Assembly (NCBI GenBank): GCA_029582165.1
Contig: CM055874.1
Coordinates: 27,488,883-27,552,882, forward strand
Direction: 5' to 3'
DNA from: Portulaca oleracea
Lineage: Eukaryota > Streptophyta > Magnoliopsida > Caryophyllales > Portulacaceae
DNA length: 64,000 nt
Below the pieces are notes generated by a model that was not told the origin of the DNA, made no database searches, and saw only the letters and a program-made list of their open reading frames with translations. Shown piece after piece: positions 11,657-23,658 of this stretch (its first letter is position 1; the number at the start of each line of letters is the position of its first letter). Position numbers and translations under genes: made by a program.

Positions 11657-12503
11657 TACTTACTAAACAAATTAGCAAAATTATAATTAGAAATAAACAC
11701 AAAAAAGAGAAAGGAAAAAGGAAAAAGGAAAAAGGAAAAATAAAAAACACAAAAAATAAAAAGGAAAAATAAAAAATCATCACAACACAACATGTACACA
11801 ATATGGCCATAACAAAAAAAAAAAAAAGTGAAAAAGAAAAAATTAAAAAAAAAAAAATCTTACCATCACAACACAACACTATTATACATAAGGGTAACTC
11901 CCCTTTCTACTTTAGTAAGGAAATCAATAAGGACATGATGTTCAAACTAAATGGACATCAAGTTGTGACCAAGTGATCATTATGATCTCTATGTTCATCA
12001 TGATTAACGATTGCCTATTTTTAATGAACTTATCCTAAATCATAATCAAGTGATCATCATGTTCATGATCATGTTCATCACGATCATCATGATCATCGAT
12101 CAGGTTCACTGTGATCAAGCGATCATCATGATCATCATGTTCATTGATTCAAACCCCCTCTCTTCAACTTACCCCTAATCATGATCAAGTGATCATCATG
12201 ATCATCATGTTCAACCCTGAAAAATCATCATCATCATCATGATCATCAAGTGAAAAATCATTTAAATTGGAGAGTTGTATATGTTTGGAAAGATGAAAGG
12301 GGAAGCTGGAAGGTTGCACGTGTCTTGGAACTCATCCTGCACAAAGCCCAAACTGATTTTTTTTTTTTTCCAGTTGCTCACGTGAAGGGCTGATAATTAA
12401 AGGAAAATTGGCTTTTCTTTCAATATCATTGATCTATGATCCAAGGGTCCTCAGCCACTCTTCTCACATTCTCACCAAAAACTCATTCTCACCCTATCTA
12501 TTC

Positions 12504-12812
<309 letters not shown>

Positions 12813-13008
12813 AGAAAAATTGGATTCTAATAATTCCGATTTTCACAAATTGGACAGTTATAATTCCTACTATCAATTTGAATTCTGGTGGTCCAAAAAT
12901 AAATTAAAATTGGATTATATTTATACCAAATACACCTCCACATTCTATATTTTTTTCATTACTAACCTTTATTGTTTTTATTTTTTTTCAATCCTGCCCC
13001 TAGAAAGA

Positions 13009-15619
13009 TGTAACACCTCATCTTTTTTTTTAACTGACTAACTTTTACGTTGTGGTTTATTTGAGTTTTTTTTTCATTATATAGCTGTAACATATTGATG
13101 TGTTATTTTAATTGTTTTAGTTTCTTGTAGTATTAATTAGTTGTTAGTTAGTAATTAAGTGTTGGAAAAAAAGAATGAATAAAAGAGAATAAAAGGAAAA
13201 GGAATAAGAAAAAGGAAAAGAAAAAGAGAGAGAAAAAAAAGAGCAATTAGGGGAGGTGTGTCTCAGTATTACGTTGTGTCACACACACACACAATTTAGA
13301 GTGAGGAATAGAAGGGTAGAGAGAAGAAGAAGAGGAAGAAGACAAAGAAGAAGAAGAAGAAGAAGAAGAATAAAAGGATTACGACTTGAATTCTTCAATT
13401 AGGTGAGTAATTCTTATCTTTACTTTGATTAAAATTGATAGGGAAAAATTTTGATTATGATTTATACTCAAATTTGGGTTTAAAAGAGTAGAAAACTCTA
13501 ATTTGGGCACTTAGAAACCCACCCCTAAATTGCATGTTTTAAATTGTTTGATTTTGTAGGTTGAATGAAATTTGTTGGTTATGATGTTAATCTGAGTTTG
13601 CATGCATTAGATGATGATTGATTCTTGACTTTTAGGGTTTGGAGAACAAAAATTATAGACGAATATTGTGAGAAAATTCGTATGAACAGTAACAGAGCCA
13701 TTGTTTGAATTTTCTTGAATTTTTGGCATGTCAAAATTGGATGAAATTTTTACTGTAGGTTTGACATGTTATTAGACAGCTTCTGGTAAAGTTTCAGGAA
13801 TTTTGGAGTTGTATTTTGTGAGATATTAATTTTAGAGTGAAACTGTCCTATTTTTCTATTCAAATTTGATGAAATTGTGTGGTTTTTCGTGATTTATGTA
13901 TTTTGATTTCATATCTATAAAATTTACTGTATGCTCTAGATGGTATATAACTATATATAATGTTTTTGTAAGATTTCAAGAATTTAGGATGTTTACTTTA
14001 AGAGTTATGGAGTTTTGATTATATATGATTAATTGGTTTAAATTGGGCTTGTTTGTGTGCTAAGTGGAGTAATCAATTGTGAAAATAAAATGTATTATGC
14101 CTTGAAATTAGTAGGCATGTCAAGTATTATGATGTGGAATATATATTATGCCTTGATGGATATTTATCTTATTGACTACTATGATTTACTTACCTTCAAG
14201 AGAAAGAATGTTTCGAGCCTGTTCTTGTTAATGATTAATTAATCTAAGTTTGGGGAATGAGATTTGTGTCTTACTTTGGGCTATTATTTATGTGTCGTTC
14301 TAGGATTATGACCATAGTAGTAGTGTCTTTGTGTCAGGTCACCTGGTAGGTAACTTGAGTGGGCACTGCTCGGTCCACCACTATGTGATTTTCGGATCTA
14401 TGTGAGTCCCTAGTTGGTACCTAGAGTGGGCTTTGCCCGGTCCGCTAGGATGTGAATGTGATTCCATAGTTTGCGAATTGAGGATATCTACGTTCTAGAG
14501 CGATGGGTCTCTGGTAGGTACCTTGAGTGGGCATTGCCCTGTCCACCAGGCCAGGATGTGTTTGTGACCCTTGTGATATGTAGGTGCTAGTCCGTTAAGT
14601 GAGTTATAAGTTGAGTTCCCCTACCAAGAGTTACTTTAATTGATTGAGAAAATTGTGCTATGTTGTGATTTGTGTTAAGCTTTCCAAAATTGGAAGATTG
14701 TTTTTATGTGTGACTTTGATTATGAAATGTGATGTGACTTTGATAAGAATGTGATAGTTTATGTAAATCATGTGATATGTATGTATGAGTTATGGTTATA
14801 TTCGAGTTATTGGTCTAGCTTAGTAGGCTTTACTTCATTTTGGACTCGGGTGAGGGCTATGAGCCCAAGGGACATGGTTGGTATGGGACAATCATGGATA
14901 GTTTAGCGAATAAACTAACAGTAGAGTTGTTTGGGGACTTTAGTGAGAGCCAGAGCCCCTAAATCGTACATGGTATGGGACATGTATGGCCGAGTTAGTC
15001 TCGTTGTTTGTCTTATAACACTTGTGATATTTCGTACATGTATGTTTTGAATCTTTTAGCAAATGTCTGATTGAGTTATATGAGCTCATGGTGATTCTTC
15101 ACTATAGGTTCCTTTGTCATTTCACTATGTTGCATTTTAGAAAGTAATGATATGAAAATGATCTTGTGCTTATGTGCTAACCGGTTAATGTGCAAATGTA
15201 AAAACGGGGGAGATAAGGATTATTCGATGGGCTTGGGGAGCTCATGACCTCACTTTTTTTTTCAGGTTTTGAAAGCGGAAAGGCAAGAAGGTACCCTAAC
15301 AACTAGCTCTTGAGGACTTTTGGAGTTATGACTAGGAAGGAGGCTTGAAGTTATATATTTGATATCGAATATGTTGTTAAGTATAATATGATGTATTTTA
15401 TGTGTAAACGTGTAAACTTTTTTGAATGTAAGTATGTATAGATTTGTATGTTTTAGATTGACTCCTACGACCTAAGTTAGAGTTTTACTATGGAGGAAAG
15501 CTTCGGCTGCTCTACGATATTTAGGAATAGTTATGGTTTGGAGTTTAGGTAGCCTTGTGGGTGTCCAAGGAGGACCCCACGATAGTGACACACCTGACAC
15601 CATAGGTTGGGGCGTTACA
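13009..15619 (+). repeat. 5' LTR of the gag-only element
   Basis: A 2611-bp LTR beginning TGTAACACCTC and ending GGGGCGTTACA, i.e. with the inverted TGTAACRCC ends typical of many plant Gypsy LTRs. It contains a GAA microsatellite (about 13325-13370) and a three-fold repeat with GGTCCACC/GGTCCGC words (about 14325-14560). It is closely similar to 16823-18034. Confidence 0.85.
14325..14560 (+). repeat. Three diverged repeats within LTR (GAGTGGGC...GGTCC)
   Basis: Three units each read GGTAGGTA or GGTACCT, then GAGTGGGC, then TGCYCGGTCC or TGCCCTGTCC, then a GATGTG word. They lie in the LTR part that is missing from the truncated 3' copy. Confidence 0.7.
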
Positions 15620-15623
15620 GAAA

Positions 15624-15638
15624 TGGTATCTGAGCAAT
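15624..15638 (+). other. Primer binding site (initiator Met tRNA)
   Basis: TGGTATCTGAGCAAT lies five bases after the 5' LTR. The plant tRNA-iMet PBS is TGGTATCAGAGC, so there is one mismatch in the first 12 bases. Confidence 0.8.
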
Positions 15639-15783
15639 AATCCTGCGACCATAGGACTTACCTGCGCATGTGCTTGATTATGTGTAATGTCGTGGATATA
15701 TGTGTGTGTAAATGTTCCTACTTGTTATGTGGATTACTTGAACTTGATTTGGTCTAACTTTCGATGTGTTGACATACCCTTAG

Positions 15784-16755
15784 TCATGTCTTAAAGTTGA
15801 CTGCTGAGGGAGGAGGAGGTGGACCTGATGGGCAAACAAGCAAAGCTAACCCTATGATAAGAATTACCCTGCTTAACAAATTTCTTAAATTGCAACCATC
15901 AAAGTTTAGGGGAACCGCAAATCCTTCTGAGTTGAATGAATGGATGAGAGAAATTGATAAGATCTTAAGACTATGATGTGTCCTGAGGAGTATAAAGTGG
16001 GTTTGGCTACACACTTATTTGTTGGAGAAGCAGATCATTTGTGGGACTCGTTTAAGGCAAGCCCAGAGGAAGAGTAAGTAAGCCCACTCACTTTGGAGGA
16101 ATTGAAAGAGAAGATGAACGAACAATACTATCCTAGAGATATACAAAGGGGTAAGGAGTTAGAATTTGCTAATCTAGAGTAAGGTGAAATGTCGGTGGAG
16201 TATGGTGCCAAATTTATTGAACTTAGTCGCTTTGGTAATCATATGGTGGATACAAAGCAAAAGAAGGTGGATCGCTTCGAAGATGGTCTAAACTTTAACA
16301 TACGCATGGGGTTGGCATCACAGACATTCACAAAGTATTAAGACATATATCAAAAAGCTATACGGGTTGAAAAGATTCACAATGAAGGAAAGGCTAAGAG
16401 TGCATCGACAGTAAAGAAGCCTAGTGGAAGAAATTCAATCTTTGGAAAACAAAAGAACATCATCCTAGACCCGCAAAGGGACGTTATTACTGACAAGAAA
16501 TATTGTGATTACTGCAAGAAGGTGCATGGTGGACCTGAATGTTATCGAGCCACTGGGAAGTGCTTTAATTTCGGAGAACAAGGTCATAAAGCGGCTAACT
16601 GCCCTAAGCCCAACAAGACAGCCCTTGGAGGTTTAAAGAGACCATTGGTTGAAGAAGGAAGTATGCCTCAATCGCATAACAAGAAGGTGGATTATGATAG
16701 AGGCAAAAGTTCTATAGGGAGTATTTATCTCATGAAGCCATCGGAGAAGATTTAA
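15784..16755 (+). pseudogene. Ty3/Gypsy-type gag, broken
   Basis: A gag capsid remnant. A PSKFRGTANPSELNEWMREI segment (about 15900-15960) matches the start of the retrotransposon gag domain; a frameshift near 15973 leads to PEEYKVGLATHLFVGEADHL in another frame; further stops follow at about 16075, 16180 and 16340. The tail encodes a CCHC knuckle CFNFGEQGHKAANCP (about 16561-16605) preceded by a second Cys/His cluster (YCDYCKKVHGGPECY). The gag would package element RNA; this copy is not translatable in full. No pol follows, only the PPT and LTR. Confidence 0.8.
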
Positions 16756-16810
16756 GGTGGTTCGCTTGAGGAGTAAGATAAGTAAAGTTTCGAGGACGAA
16801 ATTTATTTTA

Positions 16811-16822
16811 AAAGGGGAAGGA
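16811..16822 (+). other. Polypurine tract of gag-only element
   Basis: AAAGGGGAAGGA directly precedes the TGTAACACC start of the 3' LTR. Confidence 0.8.
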
Positions 16823-18034
16823 TGTAACACCCCGTATTTTTTTTTTAAACTGACTAACTTCTACGTTGTGTTTTATTTGAGTTTTTTTAAAATTATATAT
16901 GTGTAACATATTGATGTGTTATTTTAATTGTGTTAGTTTCTTGTAGTATACATTAGTTCTTAGTTATTAATTAGATGTTGGAAAAAAAGTATAAATAAAA
17001 GAGAATAAAAGGAAAAGGAATAAGAAAAGGAAAAGAAAAGGAAAAGAAAAGGAGAATAGAAAAAAAGAGCAATTAGCGGAGGGGTGTCTCAGTATTACCT
17101 AGTTCTTACACACACACACACTTTAGAGTGAGGAAGAGAAGAAGAAGAAGAAGAAGAAGAAGAAGAAGAAGAAGAAGAAGAAGAAGAAGAATAGGGGGAT
17201 TACTGCTTGAATTCTTCAATTAGGGGAGTAATTCTTATATTTTCTTTGATTAAAATTGATAAGGAAAGATTTTGATTATGATTTATACTCGAATTTGGGA
17301 TTGAATTCATGAATTTGAATTGTTTTAAGGGTTTAAAAGAATAGAAAACTCTAATTTGAGCACTTAGAAACCCACCCCTAAATTGCATGTTTTAAATTGT
17401 TGATTTTGTGGGTTGAATGAAATTTGTTGGTTATGATGTGAATCTGAATTTGCATGCATTAGATGATGATTGATTCTTGATTTTTAGGGTTTGGAGAACA
17501 AAAATTATAGATGAATATTGTGAGAAAAGTCGTATGAACAGTAACAGAGCCACTGTTTGAATTTCTTGAATTATTGGCATGTTAAAATTGGATGAAATTT
17601 TTACTGTAGGTTTGACATGTTATTAGACAGCTTCTGGTAAGTTTCAGGAGTTTTAGAGTTGTATTATGTAAGATATGAATTTTAGAGTGAAACTGCCATG
17701 TTTTTCAGTTCAAATTTGATAAAATTGTGTGTTTTTTTGTGATTTATGTATTTTGATTTCATATCAATAAAATTTACTGTAGGATCTGGATGGTATATAG
17801 TATGTGTTTGTCAGATTTCAAGAATTTAAGATGTTTATTTTAAGAGTTATGGAGTTTTGATTATATATGCTTAATTGGTTTAAATTGGGCTTGTTTGTGT
17901 GCTAAGTGGAGTTATCAATTGTGCAAATAAAATGTATTATGCCTTGAAATCAGTAGGCATGTCAAGTATTATGATGTGGAATATATATTATGCCTTGATG
18001 GATATTTATCTTATTGACTACTATGATTTACTTA
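16823..18034 (+). repeat. 3' LTR, truncated
   Basis: It matches 13009 to about 14195 of the 5' LTR almost base for base apart from small indels and an expanded GAA tract (about 17127-17189), then stops abruptly and joins MITE sequence. Confidence 0.85.
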
Positions 18035-18090
18035 GAATCCAAAATGAAAGTAAGAATTATTAGAATCCAATTTTCTTATATATATATATA

Positions 18091-18796
18091 TGTTGGAAAT
18101 AACAATGAGATGGAGAAACACGGTCACATGGAAGATGGGGGATCACTTGGGTGGCTAGGAGTCGAGGGCAAGCCCATCTCCCCTTAAGACTTATTCACTA
18201 GACCGTGAATAGACTCAAGGGTAAAACCTAACTTCTTGTAAGCAAAGTTCAAGATTTCTCATGAACTCTCAAGAATGTTGCTGCAGTTCAACACCTTAGG
18301 AATGTGTTGAAACTCTCTAGAAGAGAATAGAAGAGGATTGAGGGTGTGTATGAATGTGGGAATTCATCCACCTTATATAGAGAACTTTTGGAGTCATAAA
18401 GAGGTCAAACCTTCCAATTGCATTGGGCACAGTTCAAGGGATTTGGTTTGAATGATGTTAATGAGAAATCATGACTGATTTCTCAGTCGATATCATCCAA
18501 AATCAAGACTAAATTCATTTCAACACGAGGCATAAATCAAGGGATTTGAAATTCAATCCCGATTGTGATCAACACAGGTCGTGTTAGATCAACACGGACC
18601 GTGTTGAAGTCAACACGACCCGTGTTGATCCAGTGCACATTTTCCGTGCTCTCTGGAAGTCAACACGGGTCGTGTCATACTAAACACGATCCGTGTTGAG
18701 TCCCTTTTCTTAGTTAAGCTTGTATTCGACCTCTCCGGTCGATCCCATGCTTATAACTTATACCTTATGCCTCTTAACTCTTGAAATACTCGAACA
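18091..18796 (-). repeat. 3' LTR of LARD element (left copy)
   Basis: 706 bp with ends TGTTGGAAATAA and CTCGAACA. It contains short CAACACGG palindromes (for example 18589-18607) and a minus-strand TATA box near 18373-18383. It lacks one palindromic unit present in the right copy. Confidence 0.88.
18373..18383 (-). promoter_or_regulatory. LTR TATA box
   Basis: TCTATATAAGG on the minus strand, repeated in the right LTR near 23137-23147. A perfect plant TATA motif, which supports the minus orientation of the element. Confidence 0.6.
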
Positions 18797-21700
18797 ATCC
18801 CCCGCCATTTCATGAGTACCACTTGAAATAGCCCGGGATCCCTCACTTGGGCAAAATTACCCCCGCCATACATGGTGACTTCTAGAAAGATTCAACACCC
18901 GAGAAATCGAGGAGTTATTATGCGCCATGAAAGTGCCTTTCGACTTGAACTTTCACTTAGTGTACATAAATTCAATTAGTCTGAATGATAAAGTAGACAA
19001 GTCTTTGAACTTTGCATCCGTATTTGACTAATTGGATACGTACATATCACACACACAACCCAAAACCTTGCTTAAAAATAAAGACACTATTTCAAACCGG
19101 CCATGTGTCCCATACCCTCCGCGAGAACCATCAAGCCCAGCCCTAGGCTATCCGAAGCGGCCCACTTCACGTCCTCGCATAGGCAGACTTTTACGCCCCG
19201 TAATAGAGCTCCCCATCTCATCGATTCAAAGTCTGTTAATGAGTCATAGACTCAAACCTCTTGAACATTACGGTTCTTGAGCATCATCTTGTCTTTGGGA
19301 TGATTTACCTTAAATATTTTGATGCTCCATTATCATTCAACGTTGTCGACCATTGAACTTAAGACTTGACAAGAGGTGTCAAGCGTGAGTTGGAGCTCCA
19401 TTGATGATAATATATAATTGGGCTTTACTCCCATCCCCTTATCAAGGATCACTAGGGAATCTTGTGACCTTGAAAGAACTTGATCATGATACCTTTGAGT
19501 GCTCTCAATTAATTAAGATCACTAGATAAATACATATCTTTCCATGACCTTACTTATCATGATCATATCTTAGACTTAACATTTCTTTCCTTCATCATAG
19601 TTGTGATTATACCATCACACTATAGGAATAGGCAAGAAATACTTTACCACTTATCATAGTACGACTAAACCATCGCATTATAAGCTTTGGTAAATTTTAA
19701 AATATTTAGTTCATATGTGAACTTACAAAACGAATGTATTAGTAGGCGACAAACCTTTGAACTATACATTCTTTTGTAATGCCAAAATCTCATGAACTCA
19801 AACCTTGATTTTAACATTATCCAAATAACATGGATAATCCTCGTAATGCTTATGAAGACATTACTATAACCTTCCAAGATGTTGGACAACTTGTATAGTT
19901 ACTTTCAAAGAAATGCTTACAAGATCAAAATTTCTTTTGATTTTTCACATTCTTTTCCTTATCACTATGTCTTCATCCAAGTACCTTGGATTACATAGCT
20001 ACTACTTATACCTTAGAACAACCTTATAAATCAAACTAACATTTGATTTTCCATGTTCTTGGCATAACTATATCCAAATAACTTTTGGATTTCATAGTTA
20101 AAAACTTATCGCCTTAGAACCTTGTAAATCAAACTAACATTTGATTTTCGTGTTCTTTGAATAACTATATCCAAATAACTTTGGATTTCATAGTTATAGC
20201 CTTTGTATAAATCAAAACAGTATTTGATTTTCCATGGAAGAAATCTCCTCCAACTTAAACTTGAAGAAACACTTAAGTTTCATAGAAATTAGATTCCATC
20301 TTATGTGTAACTTAAAACATTACACTTTCAACCATTTGCTACAAAGCTTGAATATCATAAATTTGAATACCATATGTAATGAAACTTATTACATATCTTA
20401 ACATTGGCTAGGCGAGAAAGAACCTCAATCGATTTTGAATGATTATCTTATTGTTATATGACCTTTATTCTCATATGATGAAACATCATTCTAATTGGGT
20501 CATATATCCTTATATGATTAGATCCATTTATTAAATCTTAAAAATATGGAACTCATAATCATTCGCCCCGTAAGCCAATCTTACTCAAAATATTTATCAA
20601 TAAACCTTTTAAGGATGGATCAAACAAATGTATATGAAAGCCATATACATTTCCCTTTATAGCAAACTTGATTGGATCCTACATATCAAACATGTAGACT
20701 AGATTAATAGACTATTAACAAATGAAGCAATAATCATCCAATTTTTGTAACACATGAACTTAGGTAAACATCATGCGTCCAAAATAAATGATCGTGCACA
20801 AAGTCCAACATGCATACATTATGCAACTTATTTTATAGTAGATACGTACTACTTACATTCATACATGATGAACATTTATAATTTCATAAAATGGCGATAA
20901 GGCCAAGTACATGTATTCAACTTAAATACATAGAGCCATAATTATCCTTACATCTTACATAATCATATATTTAACAAGTCTTAACCATATGCCTTAATAT
21001 GTAAGCCATATATATTAGCATACGAACCATACAAAGTATGAACCTTCTCATAATTAAACATTTACTTATCTCATGAATTACAAAGTAAACACTTAATAAC
21101 AAAACCATCTTGGTTATTCCAAGATCATTGGACATGAGAAGCTTGCCCTTATTAATAAATTTGTGTCTATGTTACTTATGACACACCCATAGCCCATATG
21201 CTTATAATAATCACATAAACCGTCATTATTTCTTATTAGGCTATGCTAAACTTATCGAAACAATATTATGCGTGAGAACTTTAATTACTACCATGACAAA
21301 TAAGAAATATACATTTCTACTTGTACTCATATGAACAAAAAATAAATTATTCATATCTTAAAAATAAGAAACATGCCATGGCTTAACTTATTCACGCAAT
21401 GTAATCATACGAATTAACTTGATCTTATACGTTTAACAAAGTTAGCACAAGTACTTAATTAACATCATATAATTACTTTTTGAACTTGTCATGCCTCATA
21501 CATAAAAAACCATGTAACATGATTGATTATTAACATGCATACTAGCATACTTGAAACTTAGATCAATCAAAACATTTTAACAAAGCATACTTGCATAAGT
21601 GCTAATTAAAATATATAACGGCATATATATTTAAACAACTTATAATCATGAATACTTTTCAAGCACTTATAAACATATGATTGTCAAAACTTAAGCATCA

Positions 21701-22854
21701 CAAACATGAACTCACATTAGACAATCAACTTGAACTTTGAGAGAAACATGCAAAGACTTGAGACATATGAGCAAACATCTAGACCTTCTTTGCATAATCA
21801 AATAAATAAGAATTAATCACATGAATTCATTTTGAGACAAATTACTACGAATCCATATTCTCACAACTTATAAATTTCCATGTCAAACTCATATATTTCA
21901 TGAACACTTGCACCTTTATTCATATTATGTATGCTCAAAAGACATGTACTAAGCAAGACAACACAGGTATATATCTTAAAAACATATATACAAGAACTTT
22001 CATGAATAAACATTGTCTTAACACAAGCATGCTTTTATCTCTAACGGAGAATAATACTAGTCATGTATATAAACTTAAACATGTGAATCATATAGATTGA
22101 CATACAAACTTGCACATGTACAAACTTGAAAAATTAAACATTCATGCTTGTCATTCCATCAATTAACAACAAATTGATAAACTCATGTACTCAAAATATA
22201 AATAATCATGATAAACTTAATTAAACAATTATCATGCTTTACTTTTATAAGGCATATCATATATGAACACCACATATATGCACTTAATCATAGGAAAACA
22301 TGCCATAAAACTCATAAACTTACTTATCAATGGCACTTTGTGATTTACTTGACAATAATAAAATCATACTTAACATTTTGGCATAATGGCAAACAAAATG
22401 TACACACAAACACCTTAACACACCACTTTCTTGAAAATTTATAAATGGTGACTTAATAAGGCGTATAAACATAAATCTCAACATGTTTCTAGTTAATCAT
22501 TTAATTTGAATTAACCCAAATTCAAATCAAAATAACTTATGCCACTTAAATCAAATAAAAGTCAACTTAATGAAAATAAAAAACTTATCTCGATATGAAG
22601 GCAATCTCATCATACTCCTTGAACTTCTTGAGTATAACCATCAATCACCATTGCCACAACCGATTGAGATCTTAACTACATCAATCAAATGAATCACAAT
22701 TGATTAATAATCTTGATAATTAAAATTAATAAACTTGAATAAACAAAAATTTGTATAAAACAACATAAACTTATCTTTCGATTCCATAGCATCTTGATCT
22801 TGATAATTCGCTCCCTCAAACTCGATCATCCATGGTGACAATAAGTCTTAAGAT
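18797..22854. other. Internal region of LARD element, no genes
   Basis: About 4 kb of AT-rich sequence. Only short open frames, with no domain recognised. Local tandem phrases such as ATAACTATATCCAAATAACTT recur at about 20050-20190. The bases next to the left LTR (CCCCCGCC on plus) act as the PPT candidate. Confidence 0.7.
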
Positions 22855-23571
22855 TGTTGGAAATAAAAATGAGATGAAGAAACACGGTTACATGGAAGAT
22901 GGGGGATCACTTGGGTGGCTAGGAGTCGAGGGCAAGCCCGTCTCCCCTTAAGACTTATTCACTAGACCGTGAATAGACTCAAGGGTAAAACCTAACTTCT
23001 TGTAAGCAAAGTTCAAGATTTCTCATGAACTCTCAAGAATGTTGCTGCAGTTCAACACCTTAGAAGTGTGTTGAAACTCTCTAGAAGAGAATAGAAGAGG
23101 ATTGAGGGTGTGTATGAATGTGGGAATTCATCCACCTTATATAGAGAACCTTTGGAGTCATAAGGAGGTCAAACCTTCCAATTGCATTGGGCACAATTCA
23201 AGGGATGTGGTTTGAATGATATTAATGAGAAATCATGACTGATTTCTCAGTCAATATCATCCAAAATCAAGACCAAATTCATTTCAACACGAGGCATAAA
23301 TCAAGGGATTTGAAATTCAATCCCGACTGTGATCAACGTCGTGTTAGATCAACACGGACCGTGTTGAAGTCAACACGACCCATGTTGGATCAACACGGAC
23401 CGTGTTGATCCAGTGCACATTTTCCGTGCTCTCTGGACGTCAACACGGGTCGTGTCATACTGAACACGATCCGTGTTGAGTCCCTTTTCTTAGTTAAGCT
23501 TATATTCGACCTCTCCGGTCGATCCCATGCTTATAACTTATACCTTACGCCTCTTAACTCTTGAAATACTC

Positions 23572-23576
<5 letters not shown>
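22855..23576 (-). repeat. 5' LTR of LARD element (right copy)
   Basis: 722 bp, closely similar to 18091-18796, with one extra CAACACGGACCGTGTTG unit (23390-23408) beside the shared one (23349-23367). It is followed by the ATATA target duplication. Confidence 0.88.

Positions 23577-23651
<75 letters not shown>
23577..23651. repeat. (TA)n(GA)n microsatellite
   Basis: About 40 bases of TA then about 35 of GA, abutting the left end of the large MULE. The right end of the MULE abuts pure TA. Confidence 0.95.

Positions 23652-23658
<7 letters not shown>

Larger units (their letters stand above)
10926..11921 (-). mobile_element. Non-autonomous Helitron, 996 bp
   Basis: On the minus strand the element starts TCCTTACTAAAGTAG and ends in CTAG; 15 bases before the end is a hairpin GTCCAATGGAC (10941-10951). 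A TC start, a CTRR end and a 3' hairpin define Helitrons. The sister fold-back copy at 48007-49721 holds the unoccupied site: the flanks TATTA and AATCA are joined there directly, without any target duplication, as expected for Helitron insertion. The insertion is between two T residues on the minus strand. No Rep/helicase is encoded. It contains two Stowaway-like MITEs and a purine-rich tract (about 11700-11860). Confidence 0.85.
9788..12506. mobile_element. Fold-back (palindromic) element, copy 1, with nested Helitron
   Basis: The left end reads GAGAATAGATATGGTGAG and the right end is its inverted complement (CTCACCCTATCTATTCCTC). The whole body is a large imperfect palindrome: the phrase around AAGGACCCTTGGATCATAG, the CACGTGAGCAACTGG phrase and the arrays of GATCATGATGATC words on the left all recur inverted on the right. 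It lies between (CATA)n and (TA)n tracts. A second copy is at 48007-49721. Relative to that copy this one has a 996-bp insertion (10926-11921). No protein is encoded, so it would need a transposase from elsewhere. Confidence 0.88.
13009..18034 (+). mobile_element. Gag-only LTR retroelement (TR-GAG type), 3' LTR truncated
   Basis: A large LTR element with two copies of one LTR (13009-15619 complete; 16823-18034 only the first 1.2 kb), a PBS, a broken gag and a PPT. The internal region is only about 1.2 kb and has no protease, polymerase or integrase. That fits the non-autonomous elements that keep gag only. The right LTR stops after a TATGATTTACTTA word that in the left LTR lies near 14190, and joins MITE DNA directly, so a deletion removed about 1.4 kb of LTR plus any right-hand target duplication. 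The Ty3/Gypsy affiliation is inferred from the gag and LTR ends. Confidence 0.8.
12813..18076. mobile_element. (TA)n-flanked MITE split by a retroelement
   Basis: The left end AGAAAAATTGGATTCTAATA and right end (18035-18076), ending TTAGAATCCAATTTTCT, are inverted repeats, each abutting a TA tract. Without the inserted retroelement (13009-18034) the residual MITE is about 238 bp. It contains TTTTCACAAATTGGAC and TTGAATTCTGGTGGTCC phrases but no gene. Part of its right arm may have been lost together with the retroelement's 3' end. Confidence 0.65.
18091..23576 (-). mobile_element. Non-coding LTR retroelement (LARD type)
   Basis: Two closely similar LTRs (18091-18796 and 22855-23576) enclose about 4.06 kb without recognisable coding sequence. 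The flanks give a 5-bp target duplication ATATA within a TA tract. Orientation is taken as minus: a TATA box CTATATAAGG is correctly placed in the minus-strand LTR, and a G-rich GGCGGGGGA tract abuts the LTR at 18797 on the minus strand like a PPT. A non-coding internal region of this size with intact LTRs is the definition of LARD elements; mobilisation would need another element's proteins. The internal region is AT-rich with many ACTTAT/CATAT words. Confidence 0.82.
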
